A DNA stretch of 64,000 nucleotides, from NCBI RefSeq assembly GCF_007679345.1, contig NZ_VEGH01000009.1, positions 1 through 64,000 of the forward strand, read 5' to 3'. Both the position numbers and the translations under genes were made by a program. Each line of letters opens with the position of its first letter. The first letter of the stretch is position 1. The notes under the pieces were generated by a model. It made no database searches, was not told where the DNA came from, and saw only the letters and a list, made by a program, of their open reading frames with translations. The DNA is from Cellulosimicrobium cellulans. Its GTDB lineage: Bacteria > Actinomycetota > Actinomycetes > Actinomycetales > Cellulomonadaceae. Below, in pieces: positions 1 to 9,287 of the stretch.

Positions 1-75
1 ACCCGGAAGCTAAGCCCTTCAGCGCCGATGGTACTGCACTCGCCAGGGTGTGGGAGAGTAGGACGCCGCCGGACA
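1..75 (+). rRNA. rrf: 5S ribosomal RNA, 3' part
   Basis: The window opens inside a 5S rRNA. The segment matches the actinobacterial 5S 3' half, with the conserved GGGAGAGTAGGACGCCGCC near positions 51-70, and is followed at once by a strong terminator. The 5' part lies before the window, so this is the tail of an rRNA operon transcribed rightward. The exact 3' end (about 73-76) is estimated from the family. Confidence 0.93.
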
Positions 76-82
76 TCATTTC

Positions 83-116
83 AGAAAGAGCCACCCCTCC
101 GGGGGTGGCTCTTTCT
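83..116 (+). terminator. Rho-independent terminator of the rRNA operon
   Basis: A perfect 15-bp stem (83-97 paired with 102-116) with a four-base loop is followed by a short T-rich run at 117-120. It lies directly after the 5S end. Confidence 0.92.
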
Positions 117-736
117 GTTTCCCGGTACCCCCGTGCACCTGCGCGGGCGCCTCCCTGGGCCGCGTTCGAGATGAGCGCTGCCTGAGACGCACGGCGCGCC
201 GCCCGCATGCGCGCGCCGCAGTCGCCGAGCCCGCGGAAGATGCTGTCTTCCAAGGACTCATGGCAGCATCTGCCGCCCCCTCGGCGTGGTGGCTGCCATG
301 GCTTCACCGTGCACGTGGCGCAGCCGCGCGCTCGCACCCTTGGGCCTACGGCGCACTTGTCCCGCATGCGCGTTCGACGCTCTCGTCCGGCGTGGCTGGT
401 CGAAGCGCCATCGTCACCGTGCGGGAGCTCACGTCGCTCCCACGACAGAGGCACGATCTGACCCCCGCACCGGGTGCGCGCGGGTGCGAACGTCTCCGTG
501 CGTCGGGCGTGCGTGCGTGCGTGCGCCGCGCCGAGTCTCCGGCGCGTGCCTGTGTTCGGGTGCGTGTCCGGAGTCCGGTTCCGGAGAGTCGGTGGCAGCA
601 CGTGGGGACTCGGCCGTGCGCGCAGGTGACGGGGGGTCCGTGGTGTGCTGCGGCGGCTGTGGTGCTCGCCCGATGCGAGGTCTTCGGGTCGCGGATGAGA
701 CCATGGTCGGCGGTCGAACATGAGGAGCAGCGGGAC
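117..736. other. Non-coding stretch between the rRNA operon and the TPR gene
   Basis: No convincing gene is seen in these 620 bases. An open frame continues upstream of the TPR gene to about 260, but its translation has no family resemblance and no good ribosome site, so I leave it out. A short run of repeated CGTG lies near 508-525. The promoter of the TPR gene must be here or upstream, but I cannot place a clear -10 box. Confidence 0.6.
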
Positions 737-3181
737 ATGAGCAGCGACGAGCGCGGGACGCGTTCGGCGGACGAGGGCGGGCGCCGCAGCGGCGGCGTCG
801 GTCGGTACGGCAACCGGGGCGCGGCGCGCACCGGCGGCGACGAGCGCCCGGCGCGCACCCCTCGGGTCGCGGGTCAGCGGCGCAGCGGAGGCGATGAGCG
901 CGGCTGGCGTTCGGCCGTCGAGCAGAGCGGCACAGCCGGCGCGCGGGGGAGCTCTGCCCGCGGAGGCGAGCGCGACGCGCGCACGGACCGTCGGGACGAG
1001 GGCGGCCGCGGCTACGCCGGCGACCGTCGGCCGGCCGGAGGCCAGCGTGCCGAGGGCGGCGCGCGCGACAGCCGTTCGTCGGGTGACCGGCGCGGTGCCG
1101 GCCGCAGCGGCGGCGAGCGCACCGGTGGGTACGGCGCGGACCGGGGTCCGGCGCGTGACGGGGGGCGGTCCGGTGGGTACGGCGCGGACCGGGGTCCGGC
1201 GCGGGACGGGCGGCGATCCGGCGGATACGGCGCGGACCGCGGCAGTGCGCGCTCCGACCGCGGTGACTCCGGCTCGGACCGCGGTGGCTTCCGCCCGGAC
1301 CGGGGTGGGTCCCGTCCCGAGCGCTCCGGCGGGTCCTCCGCGGACCGCAGCGGCGGCTACCGGTCCGACCGGGGCGCCGCGCGGGACGGCGAGCGCGGTG
1401 GCTACCGCGGCGAGCGTCGCGAGGGCGGATACGGCCGCGGCGGCGAGCAGGGCGGCCAGCGCTCCGGCGGCTACGACCGCTCCGCCCCGCGCGCGGGTAG
1501 CTACCGGCGCGACGCCGAGGGCGGCGAGCGGGCGGGCGGCTTCCGCTCCGACCGCGGCACCTCGCGTCCCGGCGGTCCCGCCCGCGGCGAGCGCCCGGGC
1601 GGCGAGCGCGGCGGGTACCGCGGCGATCGTCCTGCTGGGTCGGACCGTGGCGGCTACCAGCGCGAGGACCGCGGGGGCTACCGCGGGGGACGTGACTCGG
1701 GCGCGCCCGGCGCCGAGCGCGGCGGGTACCGCCGGGACGACCGCGGCGGGCCCCAGCGCGATGACCGCGGTGGCTACCGCGGCGGGCGCGACGGCGGCGC
1801 GGGTGCGGCCGGCGGCGACCGGGGCGGCTACCGCTCGGACCGCGGCGGGCAGCAGGGCGGTGGCTACCGCGGCCGTGACGGCGGGTCGTCGGCCCTCGGC
1901 GAGCGCGGCGGCTACCGGCGTGACGACCGCGGCGGCACACAGGGTCAGGACCGCGGCGGCTACCGGCGTGACGACCGCGGCGGCGCACAGGGTCAGGACC
2001 GCGGCGGGTATCGCCGGGACGACCGGGCCGAGCGCGGGGGTTCCCCGCGTGATGACCGCGGCGGGTACCGCGGCGGTCGCGACGGGGGCCAGGGCGCGTC
2101 CGGCGGGTACCGCCGGGACGACCGGGGCGAGCGTGGCGGCTACCAGCGTGAGGACCGTGGGGGCTACCGCGGCGGTCGTGACGGGGGCCAGGGCGCGTCC
2201 GGCGGCTACCGCCGGGACGACCGCGGCGGCCACCAGCGTGACGAGCGCGGCGGGCACCGTGACGAGCGCGGTGCCTACCGCGGCGACCGCTCGCCGCACC
2301 GCGAGGGCGACGACCGTCGCCCGAGCCGCCCGCCGCAGTCGGTGCGCGAGTACGGCCCGGAGATCCCCGAGGACGTCGAGTTCAGCATGCTCGACCGCGA
2401 GGTCCGGGCGCGCCTGCGCACGCTGAGCAAGGACAACGCGTGGGCGGTGGGCCGGCACCTGGTGATGGCGGGCCGGCTCATCGACGAGGACCCCGAGCTC
2501 GCCTACGAGCACGCCCAGGCGGCGGTGCGGCACGGCGGCCGGGTGGACGTGGTGCGCGAGGCGGCGGGCCTGGCGGCGTACCGGACCGGTCGGTTCGCCG
2601 AGGCGCTGCGCGAGCTGCGCACCGTGCGGCGGCTGAACGGCTCGTCGGAGCACCTGGCCGTGATGGCGGACTGCGAGCGCGGCCTCGGACGGCCGGAGCG
2701 CGCGATCGCCCTGGCGGCGTCCCCGGAGGCCGAGGACCTGGACCCGACGACGCGGGCCGAGCTGGCGATGGTGGTCAGCGGGGCGCGTCTCGACATGGGC
2801 GACCCGGACGCCGCGATCGCCGCGCTGTCCGGCGTCGGCTCGGGCCCGGTGCGCACGCTGCTCGCGGCGCGCGTGGTGCAGGCCCGGGCGGACGCCCTGC
2901 GCGCCGCGGGTCGTGGCGCCGAGGCCGACGAGGCCGAGGCGACGGTGCCCGCCGCGCTGCTGGCGCAGGTGCAGGGCGCGGACGAGGACGACGACGTCGT
3001 GGTGTTCGACCTCGACGAGGACGACGCGGAGATCGCGGACGGCGAGCTCGACGAGTCCGACGCGGCGGACCTCGACGCGGCCGCCCCCGACGCCGGGTCC
3101 GACGACGACGCCGAGAACGACGACACCCCCGACACCCCCAGCGCCGCCCCCGTGGGCGACGAGGACACGGAGGACGAGTGA
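737..3181 (+). CDS. Arg/Gly/Asp-rich low-complexity protein with C-terminal TPR-like domain (Rv1691-type position)
   Basis: Predicted 814 aa. ATG 737 is chosen because GAGGAG lies about 10 nt upstream. Residues about 20-530 are a disordered R/G/D-rich tract built of degenerate units such as GGYRRDDRGG and GGYRGGRDGG. Residues about 535-745 form a helical TPR-like region beginning YGPEIPEDVEFSML. Residues about 748-814 are a strongly acidic tail. M. tuberculosis has a TPR protein (Rv1691) before the same HAD-tlyA-nadK-recN-steAB genes, but without such an N-terminal expansion as far as I know. The last codon overlaps the GTG of the HAD gene (GTGA), so the two are co-translated. Function is unknown. 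The basic RGG-like tract suggests nucleic-acid or protein scaffolding (inference). Confidence 0.88.
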   Translation: MSSDERGTRSADEGGRRSGGVGRYGNRGAARTGGDERPARTPRVAGQRRSGGDERGWRSAVEQSGTAGARGSSARGGERDARTDRRDEGGRGYAGDRRPAGGQRAEGGARDSRSSGDRRGAGRSGGERTGGYGADRGPARDGGRSGGYGADRGPARDGRRSGGYGADRGSARSDRGDSGSDRGGFRPDRGGSRPERSGGSSADRSGGYRSDRGAARDGERGGYRGERREGGYGRGGEQGGQRSGGYDRSAPRAGSYRRDAEGGERAGGFRSDRGTSRPGGPARGERPGGERGGYRGDRPAGSDRGGYQREDRGGYRGGRDSGAPGAERGGYRRDDRGGPQRDDRGGYRGGRDGGAGAAGGDRGGYRSDRGGQQGGGYRGRDGGSSALGERGGYRRDDRGGTQGQDRGGYRRDDRGGAQGQDRGGYRRDDRAERGGSPRDDRGGYRGGRDGGQGASGGYRRDDRGERGGYQREDRGGYRGGRDGGQGASGGYRRDDRGGHQRDERGGHRDERGAYRGDRSPHREGDDRRPSRPPQSVREYGPEIPEDVEFSMLDREVRARLRTLSKDNAWAVGRHLVMAGRLIDEDPELAYEHAQAAVRHGGRVDVVREAAGLAAYRTGRFAEALRELRTVRRLNGSSEHLAVMADCERGLGRPERAIALAASPEAEDLDPTTRAELAMVVSGARLDMGDPDAAIAALSGVGSGPVRTLLAARVVQARADALRAAGRGAEADEAEATVPAALLAQVQGADEDDDVVVFDLDEDDAEIADGELDESDAADLDAAAPDAGSDDDAENDDTPDTPSAAPVGDEDTEDE
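1110..2290 (+). repeat. Coding tandem repeats of the R/G/D-rich tract
   Basis: Near-identical tandem units lie inside the TPR gene. Three GGYGADRG units cover about 1125-1240. Two almost identical 48-nt units cover about 1909-2004. A longer unit (about 100 nt, GGRDGGQGASGGYRRDDRG) occurs at about 2065-2125 and again at about 2165-2225. All keep the reading frame. Such repeats can change length by slippage or recombination. Confidence 0.85.
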
Positions 3182-4230
3182 CCCCCGCACGGCTCCTCGG
3201 CAGCGACACCCCGCTGGCCGAGCGCTACGACCTGGCCCTGGTCGACCTGGACGGCGTCGCGTACCGCGGCCACGAGCCCATCGACGGCGCCGCCGCCGGG
3301 CTCGCGGGCGCCCGCGCGGCCGGCATGCGCCTGGTGTTCGTGACCAACAACGCCTCGCGCGAGCCGGAGTCGGTCGCCGACCAGCTCACCTCGCTGGACA
3401 TCCCGACGCAGCCGGGCGACGTGCTGACGGCGGCGCAGGCCTGCGCGGCGCTGCTGGCGACCCGCCTGCGGCCGGGCGCGAAGGTCCTGGTGGTCGGCGG
3501 CGCGGGCCTGGTCACCGCGGTGCGCGAGGCGGGCTTCGAGGTCGTCACGTCCGCGGACGAGCACCCGGAGGCCGTCGCCCAGGGCTTCGCCCCGGAGCTG
3601 GGCTGGGCGCAGCTCGCCGAGGCCGCGTACGCGGTGGCGGGCGGCGCGTGGTTCGTCGCGAGCAACCTCGACAAGAGCCTGCCGACCGCCCGGGGCTTCG
3701 CGCCGGGCAACGGCGCGCTCGTCGGGGCGGTGCAGGCGGCGACGGGCGTGGTCCCGGACAGCGCGGGCAAGCCGGCGTCGACGATGTACGAGATCGCGGT
3801 CGAGCGGCACGGCGCCCGGGCGGCGCTGGTCGTCGGCGACCGGCTGGACACCGACCTGGCGGGCGCCCGGACGGGCGGGTTCGCGGGGCTGCACGTGCTC
3901 ACCGGCGTCAGCACCGCGCGCGACGACGTCCTGGCCCCCGCGGGTCTGCGGCCGCACTACATCGCGGCCGACCTCGGCGGCCTGCTGGTCCCGCACCCGG
4001 AGCCGGAGCCGGCGGCCGAGGGCTGGTGGGCGTGCGGCGGGGCGGCCGCCCGTGTGACGGCGGGCCGGCTGGAGCTCGGCGGGGACGCGCCAGCGGGCGT
4101 CGACCTGGTGCGCGCGGCGTGCGCGGCGGCCTGGGCGGCGGTCGACGCGGGCGACGCGCTGGACGAGTCCACCGTGCCCGACCTGCGTGTCACCCCCGAG
4201 GACGCCGCGGGGGCGGTCGCCGGCCGGTAA
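3178..4230 (+). CDS. HAD-superfamily phosphatase (Rv1692-like, candidate glycerol-3-phosphate phosphatase)
   Basis: 350 aa, NagD-like HAD hydrolase (class IIA). Motif I is the DLDG at residues 23-26. Motif II is VFVTNN around residue 55. The C-terminal acidic motif is VVGDRLDTDLAGA near residue 220. The M. tuberculosis neighbour in this position, Rv1692, is a glycerol-3-phosphate phosphatase, so that activity is the best guess. GTG 3178 overlaps the TPR stop, which fixes the start. About 90 C-terminal residues after the HAD fold resemble an actinobacterial extension of unknown role. Confidence 0.9.
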   Translation: MTPARLLGSDTPLAERYDLALVDLDGVAYRGHEPIDGAAAGLAGARAAGMRLVFVTNNASREPESVADQLTSLDIPTQPGDVLTAAQACAALLATRLRPGAKVLVVGGAGLVTAVREAGFEVVTSADEHPEAVAQGFAPELGWAQLAEAAYAVAGGAWFVASNLDKSLPTARGFAPGNGALVGAVQAATGVVPDSAGKPASTMYEIAVERHGARAALVVGDRLDTDLAGARTGGFAGLHVLTGVSTARDDVLAPAGLRPHYIAADLGGLLVPHPEPEPAAEGWWACGGAAARVTAGRLELGGDAPAGVDLVRAACAAAWAAVDAGDALDESTVPDLRVTPEDAAGAVAGR

Positions 4231-4356
4231 CCTGGCCGGCAGCGCAGGGGTGCACACACAGCAGACGTGGGACCAGCCGGGGGACGCGACGGGGCCAGCA
4301 GGCCGGTCCGTCGCGGGCTGGCGGCAGCCGCCGCGGGCGGAGTGGGGAGTGGAGCC

Positions 4357-4500
4357 GTGGAGCCGACGGGCGACCAGGCGGTCGACCAGGCGGTCGTGCG
4401 CCTGACCGAGGTCACCGAGCTCACCCTGCGCGAGCAGCTCGCCGTGTTCGACGCCGTGCACGCGGCCCTGCAGGACCGGCTCGCCGACGCGGAGGGCTGA
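4357..4500 (+). CDS. Small conserved protein between HAD phosphatase and tlyA (Rv1693-like)
   Basis: 47 aa. GTG 4357 is preceded by the purine-rich stretch GGGGAGTGGAG. The product is a short amphipathic helix rich in Val, Glu and Asp (LTEVTELTLREQLAVFDAVH). A tiny gene of this kind occupies the same slot in M. tuberculosis (Rv1693). It ends 5 nt before tlyA, so it is in the operon. No function is known. An in-frame GTG at 4342 is an alternative start. Confidence 0.7.
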   Translation: MEPTGDQAVDQAVVRLTEVTELTLREQLAVFDAVHAALQDRLADAEG

Positions 4501-4505
4501 GGCGG

Positions 4506-5360
4506 GTGCCGACGCGCGTCGACGCCGCCCTGGTCCGTGACGGGCTCGCCCGGTCGCGGAAGCACGCGGCCGAGCTCATCGCCGCGGGCCGGGTGACGAT
4601 CGACGGCGCGCCCGTGCGCCGTCCGGCCGCCCCGCTGGGCGACGGCCAGCACGCGCGCGTCGAGCCGGGAGCGGACGGTCCCGGCGACGACTGGGCGTCC
4701 CGCGGCGCGCACAAGCTGCTGGGGGCCCTCGACGCGTTCGGCGACGTGGTGGTCGAGGGCCGGGACTGCCTGGACGCCGGCGCCAGCACGGGCGGGTTCA
4801 CCGACGTGCTGCTGCGCCGCGGCGCCCGCCGGGTGCTGGCGCTGGACGTCGGGCACGACCAGCTGGTCGACCGGCTGCGCACCGACCCGCGGGTCGAGGC
4901 GCGCGAGGGCGTCAACGTGCGGTACCTGACCCCGGCCGACGTGGCCCCGGCCCCCGGGCTCGTGGTGGCCGACCTGTCGTTCATCTCGCTGACCCTGGTG
5001 CTGCCCGCGCTGGCCGCGGTGGCCGCGCCGGGCGCCGACCTGCTGCTGATGGTGAAGCCGCAGTTCGAGGTGGGGCGCGAGCGCCTCGGCTCCGGTGGCG
5101 TCGTGCGCAGCGCGGACCAGCGCGCGGAGGCGGTGCTGGCCGTCGCGGCGGTCGCGCAGGAGCTGGGTCTGGAGGTGCTCGGCGTGGCGCGCAGCCCGCT
5201 GCCGGGCCCGAGCGGCAACGTGGAGTACTTCCTGCGGCTGCGCCGCAGGACCGAGCGCGCCGGCACGCAGCGCACCGGGCCCACCGGCGACGTCCTCACC
5301 GGCGACGCCCTCGCGGCCCGGGTCCGTGCCGTCGTCACCGAGCAGGAGGAGGGCGCATGA
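4506..5360 (+). CDS. tlyA: TlyA: 16S/23S rRNA 2'-O-methyltransferase
   Basis: 284 aa. An N-terminal S4 RNA-binding domain (about residues 5-60, DGLARSRKHAAELIAAGRV) is followed by an FtsJ-type Rossmann methyltransferase. The SAM motif is DAGASTGGFTDVLLRRGA, and the catalytic lysine is in LLMVKPQFE. TlyA family enzymes 2'-O-methylate 16S C1409 and 23S C1920, and loss gives capreomycin resistance in mycobacteria. GTG 4506 follows GAGGCGG. The stop overlaps the NAD kinase ATG (ATGA). Confidence 0.95.
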   Translation: MPTRVDAALVRDGLARSRKHAAELIAAGRVTIDGAPVRRPAAPLGDGQHARVEPGADGPGDDWASRGAHKLLGALDAFGDVVVEGRDCLDAGASTGGFTDVLLRRGARRVLALDVGHDQLVDRLRTDPRVEAREGVNVRYLTPADVAPAPGLVVADLSFISLTLVLPALAAVAAPGADLLLMVKPQFEVGRERLGSGGVVRSADQRAEAVLAVAAVAQELGLEVLGVARSPLPGPSGNVEYFLRLRRRTERAGTQRTGPTGDVLTGDALAARVRAVVTEQEEGA

Positions 5361-6271
5361 CCAGCAGGCGGGTCCTGGTCGTCACGCACAGCGGGCGGGC
5401 CGAGGCGGTCACGGCGACCGAGGAGGCCGCCGCGGCCCTGGAGGCCGCCGGCTTCACGCCGGTGCTCGCGGGCGAGGACGTGCCCGGCATGGCGTTCCAC
5501 GACATCGAGCTGGCGATGATCCTCGGCGGTGACGGCACGATCCTGCGCGCCGCCGAGCTCGCGCGCGGCGCCGGCGTGCCGCTGCTGGGGATCAACCTGG
5601 GCCACGTGGGCTTCCTCGCGGAGAGCGAGCGGGACGACATCAAGGAGGCGGTGCGCCGGATCGCGGCGGGGGACTACACCGTCGAGGAGCGCACGACGCT
5701 CCAGGTGCAGGTCCAGGTGCCCGGGCGCCGGGACCCGGTGACGGGCTGGGCGCTGAACGAGGCGGCGCTGGAGAAGGCCGAGCCGGCCCGGATGGTCGAG
5801 GTCGTGCTCGAGGTGGACGACCGCCCGCTGTCGAGCTTCGGCTGCGACGGCGTCGTGCTGGCGACGTCGACCGGGTCGACCGCGCACGCGTTCTCGGCGG
5901 GCGGGCCCGTCGTGTGGCCCGAGGTCGACAGCCTGATCGTGGTGCCGCTGTCGGCGCACGCGCTGTTCGCGCGCCCGCTGGTGGTCGGCCCGCGCAGCGT
6001 CGTCGCGGTCGAGGTGCTGACGCGGTCGCCCTCGGCGGCGGTGCTGGTCTGCGACGGCCGCCGGCACATCGAGGTGCCGGCCGGCTCGCGCGTCGAGGTG
6101 CGCCGGTCGCCGGTCCCGGTCAGGCTGGCCCGGCTGACCCCGGCGCCGTTCACGGACCGGCTGGTGAACAAGTTCGGGCTCCCCGTGGTCGGATGGCGGG
6201 GCCGCGCGCCGGAGATCCCGGGGCGCGACCGGGGGACCGGCGCCACCCGCGCGCCGGCCGACGAGGACTGA
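5357..6271 (+). CDS. nadK: NAD kinase
   Basis: 304 aa cytoplasmic enzyme that phosphorylates NAD+ to NADP+. The signature GGDGT is at about residues 56-60. It also shows the substrate-binding NEAALEK and the diagnostic glycine/serine-rich loop GVVLATSTGSTAHAFSAGGP. Length is typical. It starts by ATGA overlap with tlyA and is followed by recN after 15 nt, the order seen across actinobacteria. Confidence 0.97.
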   Translation: MTSRRVLVVTHSGRAEAVTATEEAAAALEAAGFTPVLAGEDVPGMAFHDIELAMILGGDGTILRAAELARGAGVPLLGINLGHVGFLAESERDDIKEAVRRIAAGDYTVEERTTLQVQVQVPGRRDPVTGWALNEAALEKAEPARMVEVVLEVDDRPLSSFGCDGVVLATSTGSTAHAFSAGGPVVWPEVDSLIVVPLSAHALFARPLVVGPRSVVAVEVLTRSPSAAVLVCDGRRHIEVPAGSRVEVRRSPVPVRLARLTPAPFTDRLVNKFGLPVVGWRGRAPEIPGRDRGTGATRAPADED

Positions 6272-6286
6272 GGAGCGGACGCGCGC

Positions 6287-8017
6287 GTGTTCGAGGAGAT
6301 CACGATCAGCGACCTGGGCGTCATCACCGGCGCCCAGATCCGGCTGCACCCGGGGCTGACCGTCCTGACCGGGGAGACCGGCGCGGGCAAGACGATGGTG
6401 CTGACCGGGCTGAACCTGCTGCTCGGCGGCAAGGCCGACCCGGCGACGGTGCGCACCGGCGCCAGCACGGCGGTCGTCGAGGGCCGGGTGGTCGTGCCGG
6501 AGGGCTCGCCGGTGCTGGAGCGGGCCGAGGAGGCCGGGGCCGCGGTGGACGACGACGGCGGGCTCCTGCTGGTCCGGACGGTGCAGGCCGCGACGGACGG
6601 GTCCTCGGGCCGGTCCCGCGCGCACCTCGGCGGCCGCTCCGTGCCGCAGGCGGTGCTGGGCGAGCTCGCGGAGCAGCTCATCACGGTGCACGGGCAGCAG
6701 GACCAGGCGCGCCTGCGCTCGCCGCAGCACCAGCGCGAGGCCCTCGACGCGTTCGCTGGCGCGGCGCACGGCGCCCTGCTCGCGGAGTACCGGCAGGCGT
6801 GGGCGGAGCGCGGCCGGCTGCAGGCGACGATCGACGACCTCACGGCGCGGCGCCAGGACCTCGCCCGCGAGGCCGAGCTCCTGCGGCTCGGGCTGGCGGA
6901 GGTCGAGCGGATCGACCCGCAGCCCGGGGAGGACGTCGAGCTGGGGCGGGAGATCGAGCGCCTGGAGCACGCGGAGGACCTCCGCGCCGCCGCCTCGGGC
7001 GCGCACGCGGCGCTCCTCGGCGACGAGGACGCCGGCGACGAGGCCGCGAACGCCGGGGCGCTGGTCGAGCACGCCCGGCGGCTGCTGGACGGCGCCGGCG
7101 CGCACGACGCCCGGCTGGCCGAGCTGCGGGACCGGGTGGCGGAGGCCGGCTACCTGCTGGCGGACGCCGCCACCGAGCTGTCCTCCTACCTCCAGGACCT
7201 GCAGGCCGACCCGCTGCGCCTGGACGCCGCCCAGACCCGGCGCGCCGAGCTCGCGTCCCTGACCCGGTCCTACGGCGAGGACGTCGACGCGGTGCTGCGC
7301 TGGGCCGACGAGAGCGGCCGCCGGCTGCTCGACATCGGCGACGGCGACGAGAAGGTCGCCGAGCTGACGGCGGAGCGGGACGCCCTGGACGCGCGGCTCG
7401 CGGAGCTCGCGGGGCGGATCGGCGCGGCCCGGCGCGAGGCCGCCGAGCGGCTCGCCGCGACCGTCTCCGCGGAGCTCGCCGGGCTGGCGATGGGCGGCGC
7501 GAGCCTGACCGTCCGGGTCGAGGCTGCGCCCGAGCCGGGCCCGCACGGTGGAGATGTCGTGGAGATGCTCCTGGTGCCGCACCCCGGCGCGCCGGGCCGG
7601 CCGCTGGGCAAGGGCGCGTCCGGCGGCGAGCTCTCCCGCGTGATGCTGGCGCTCGAGGTGGCCCTCGCCACGTCGCCCGACCGGGGCGAGCACACCCCCG
7701 GGACGTTCGTGTTCGACGAGGTGGACGCCGGCGTCGGCGGCCGCGCCGCGACCGAGGTGGGGCGCCGGCTGGCGGCCCTGGCGCGGGGTTCGCAGGTCCT
7801 GGTGGTGACGCACCTGGCCCAGGTCGCCGCGTTCGCCGACCGGCACCTGGTGGTCACCAAGTCGCGGGACGGCGCCATCACGGCGTCCGGCGTGGCGGAG
7901 GTGGTCGGGGAGGACCGGGTCCGCGAGCTGGCCCGGATGCTGTCCGGCCAGGAGGAATCCGGTACGGCGCGCGCGCACGCGGCGGAGCTCCTGGAGCTGG
8001 CGGATCTGGCACGATGA
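6287..8017 (+). CDS. recN: DNA repair protein RecN
   Basis: 576 aa SMC-like ATPase of double-strand break repair. It has Walker A (TGETGAGKT, about residue 32), long coiled-coil arms (about 150-390), the signature KGASGGELSR (about 440) and Walker B TFVFDEVDAGVGG. GTG 6287 follows the GAGGAGCGGA stretch after the NAD kinase stop. Complete and of normal length. Co-transcribed with nadK upstream and steA 6 nt downstream. Confidence 0.96.
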   Translation: MFEEITISDLGVITGAQIRLHPGLTVLTGETGAGKTMVLTGLNLLLGGKADPATVRTGASTAVVEGRVVVPEGSPVLERAEEAGAAVDDDGGLLLVRTVQAATDGSSGRSRAHLGGRSVPQAVLGELAEQLITVHGQQDQARLRSPQHQREALDAFAGAAHGALLAEYRQAWAERGRLQATIDDLTARRQDLAREAELLRLGLAEVERIDPQPGEDVELGREIERLEHAEDLRAAASGAHAALLGDEDAGDEAANAGALVEHARRLLDGAGAHDARLAELRDRVAEAGYLLADAATELSSYLQDLQADPLRLDAAQTRRAELASLTRSYGEDVDAVLRWADESGRRLLDIGDGDEKVAELTAERDALDARLAELAGRIGAARREAAERLAATVSAELAGLAMGGASLTVRVEAAPEPGPHGGDVVEMLLVPHPGAPGRPLGKGASGGELSRVMLALEVALATSPDRGEHTPGTFVFDEVDAGVGGRAATEVGRRLAALARGSQVLVVTHLAQVAAFADRHLVVTKSRDGAITASGVAEVVGEDRVRELARMLSGQEESGTARAHAAELLELADLAR

Positions 8018-8023
8018 ACGGCG

Positions 8024-9214
8024 ATGAAACTCCTGCCCTCGCGTAAGCGCTCCGCCGCGTCCCCCGGGGGCGAGCTCGTCGGCCCCGCCCGGGTCGACCC
8101 CCGCACCAAGTCGCTGACCAAGCGCCTGCGTCCGGGTGAGATCGCCGTGATCGACCACGTCGACATCGACCGGGTGTCGGCCGAGGCGCTCGCCGCCTGC
8201 AAACCGGCCGCGGTGCTCAACGCCGCGCGCTCGACGTCCGGCCGGTACCCGAACCTCGGCCCGGACATCCTGGTGTCCGCCGGCATCCCGCTCGTCGACG
8301 ACCTCGGCCCCGACGTGATGACCCTGCGCGAGGGCCGCACGCTCCGCGTCGAGAACGGCGCGGTGTACGACGGCGACACGCTGGTCGCCGAGGGCACCGT
8401 GCAGACCGAGCAGACCGTGGCGACCGACCAGGCCGCCGCGCGCGAGGGGCTGTCGGTCCAGCTCGAGTCGTTCGCCGCGAACACGATGGACTACCTGCGC
8501 CGGGAGCGCGACCTGCTGCTGGACGGCGTGGGCGTGCCGGACATCACGACGCAGATCGAGGGCCGGCAGGTGCTCATCGTGGTGCGCGGGTACCACTACA
8601 AGGAGGACCTGGTCACGCTGCGGCCGTACATCCGCGAGTACCGCCCGGTGCTCGTCGGCGTGGACGGCGGCGCGGACGCGATCCTCGAGGCCGGGTGGAC
8701 GCCCGACATGATCGTCGGCGACATGGACTCGGTGTCCGACCGCGCGCTGCGCTGCGGCGCCGAGATCGTCGTGCACGCCTACCGCGACGGCCGCGCGCCG
8801 GGCCTGGCGCGCGTCGACCAGCTCGGCGTGCCGCACATCGTGTTCCCGGCGACCGGCACCAGCGAGGACGTCGCGATGCTGCTGGCCGACGACAAGGGCG
8901 CCGAGCTCATCGTGGCGGTCGGCACGCACGCCACCCTCGTCGAGTTCCTGGACAAGGGCCGCTCCGGCATGGCCTCCACGTTCCTCACCCGGCTCCGGGT
9001 CGGCAGCAAGCTGGTCGACGCCAAGGGCGTGTCCCGGCTGTACCGGAACCGGATCTCCAACCTCCAGCTGACGCTGCTCGTGCTCGCGGGCCTGCTGGCG
9101 CTCGGCGTGGCCCTGGCGTCGACGACCGCCGGCCAGACCCTGATCGGGCTGACCGCGGCGCGCTGGGACGACTTCGTCTACTGGCTCGGGTCGCTGTTCG
9201 GCGGGTCGTCATGA
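8024..9214 (+). CDS. steA: SteA-like cytokinesis protein
   Basis: 396 aa. A thiamine-pyrophosphokinase-like fold carries VGVDGGADAILEAGW and the acidic VGDMDSVSD. A single C-terminal membrane helix lies at about residues 347-369 (LTLLVLAGLLALGVALA). It is the Rv1697 orthologue by position. In Corynebacterium the SteA-SteB pair is part of the cytokinetic ring and affects cell-wall hydrolysis. ATG 8024 lies 6 nt after recN. The partner steB follows. Confidence 0.9.
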   Translation: MKLLPSRKRSAASPGGELVGPARVDPRTKSLTKRLRPGEIAVIDHVDIDRVSAEALAACKPAAVLNAARSTSGRYPNLGPDILVSAGIPLVDDLGPDVMTLREGRTLRVENGAVYDGDTLVAEGTVQTEQTVATDQAAAREGLSVQLESFAANTMDYLRRERDLLLDGVGVPDITTQIEGRQVLIVVRGYHYKEDLVTLRPYIREYRPVLVGVDGGADAILEAGWTPDMIVGDMDSVSDRALRCGAEIVVHAYRDGRAPGLARVDQLGVPHIVFPATGTSEDVAMLLADDKGAELIVAVGTHATLVEFLDKGRSGMASTFLTRLRVGSKLVDAKGVSRLYRNRISNLQLTLLVLAGLLALGVALASTTAGQTLIGLTAARWDDFVYWLGSLFGGSS

Positions 9215-9287
9215 CGCGCGCCGCCACGCCCCGACCCGCCACCTCCCGTGCCGCGCACGCGCCGGCACCCGATCGAGAGCTCTCCCT

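Noticed and set aside
260..736. N-terminal extension of the TPR protein
   Set aside because: The frame is open but the translation looks like random GC-rich sequence, and a good ribosome site precedes ATG 737.
1110..2290. CRISPR-like array
   Set aside because: The repeats are tandem, in frame and code for RGG-like units; there are no unique spacers and no cas genes.
4421..8929. 1500-codon antisense open frame across tlyA-nadK-recN-steA
   Set aside because: Such long antisense frames are expected at 75% GC; the + strand genes have clear families and motifs.
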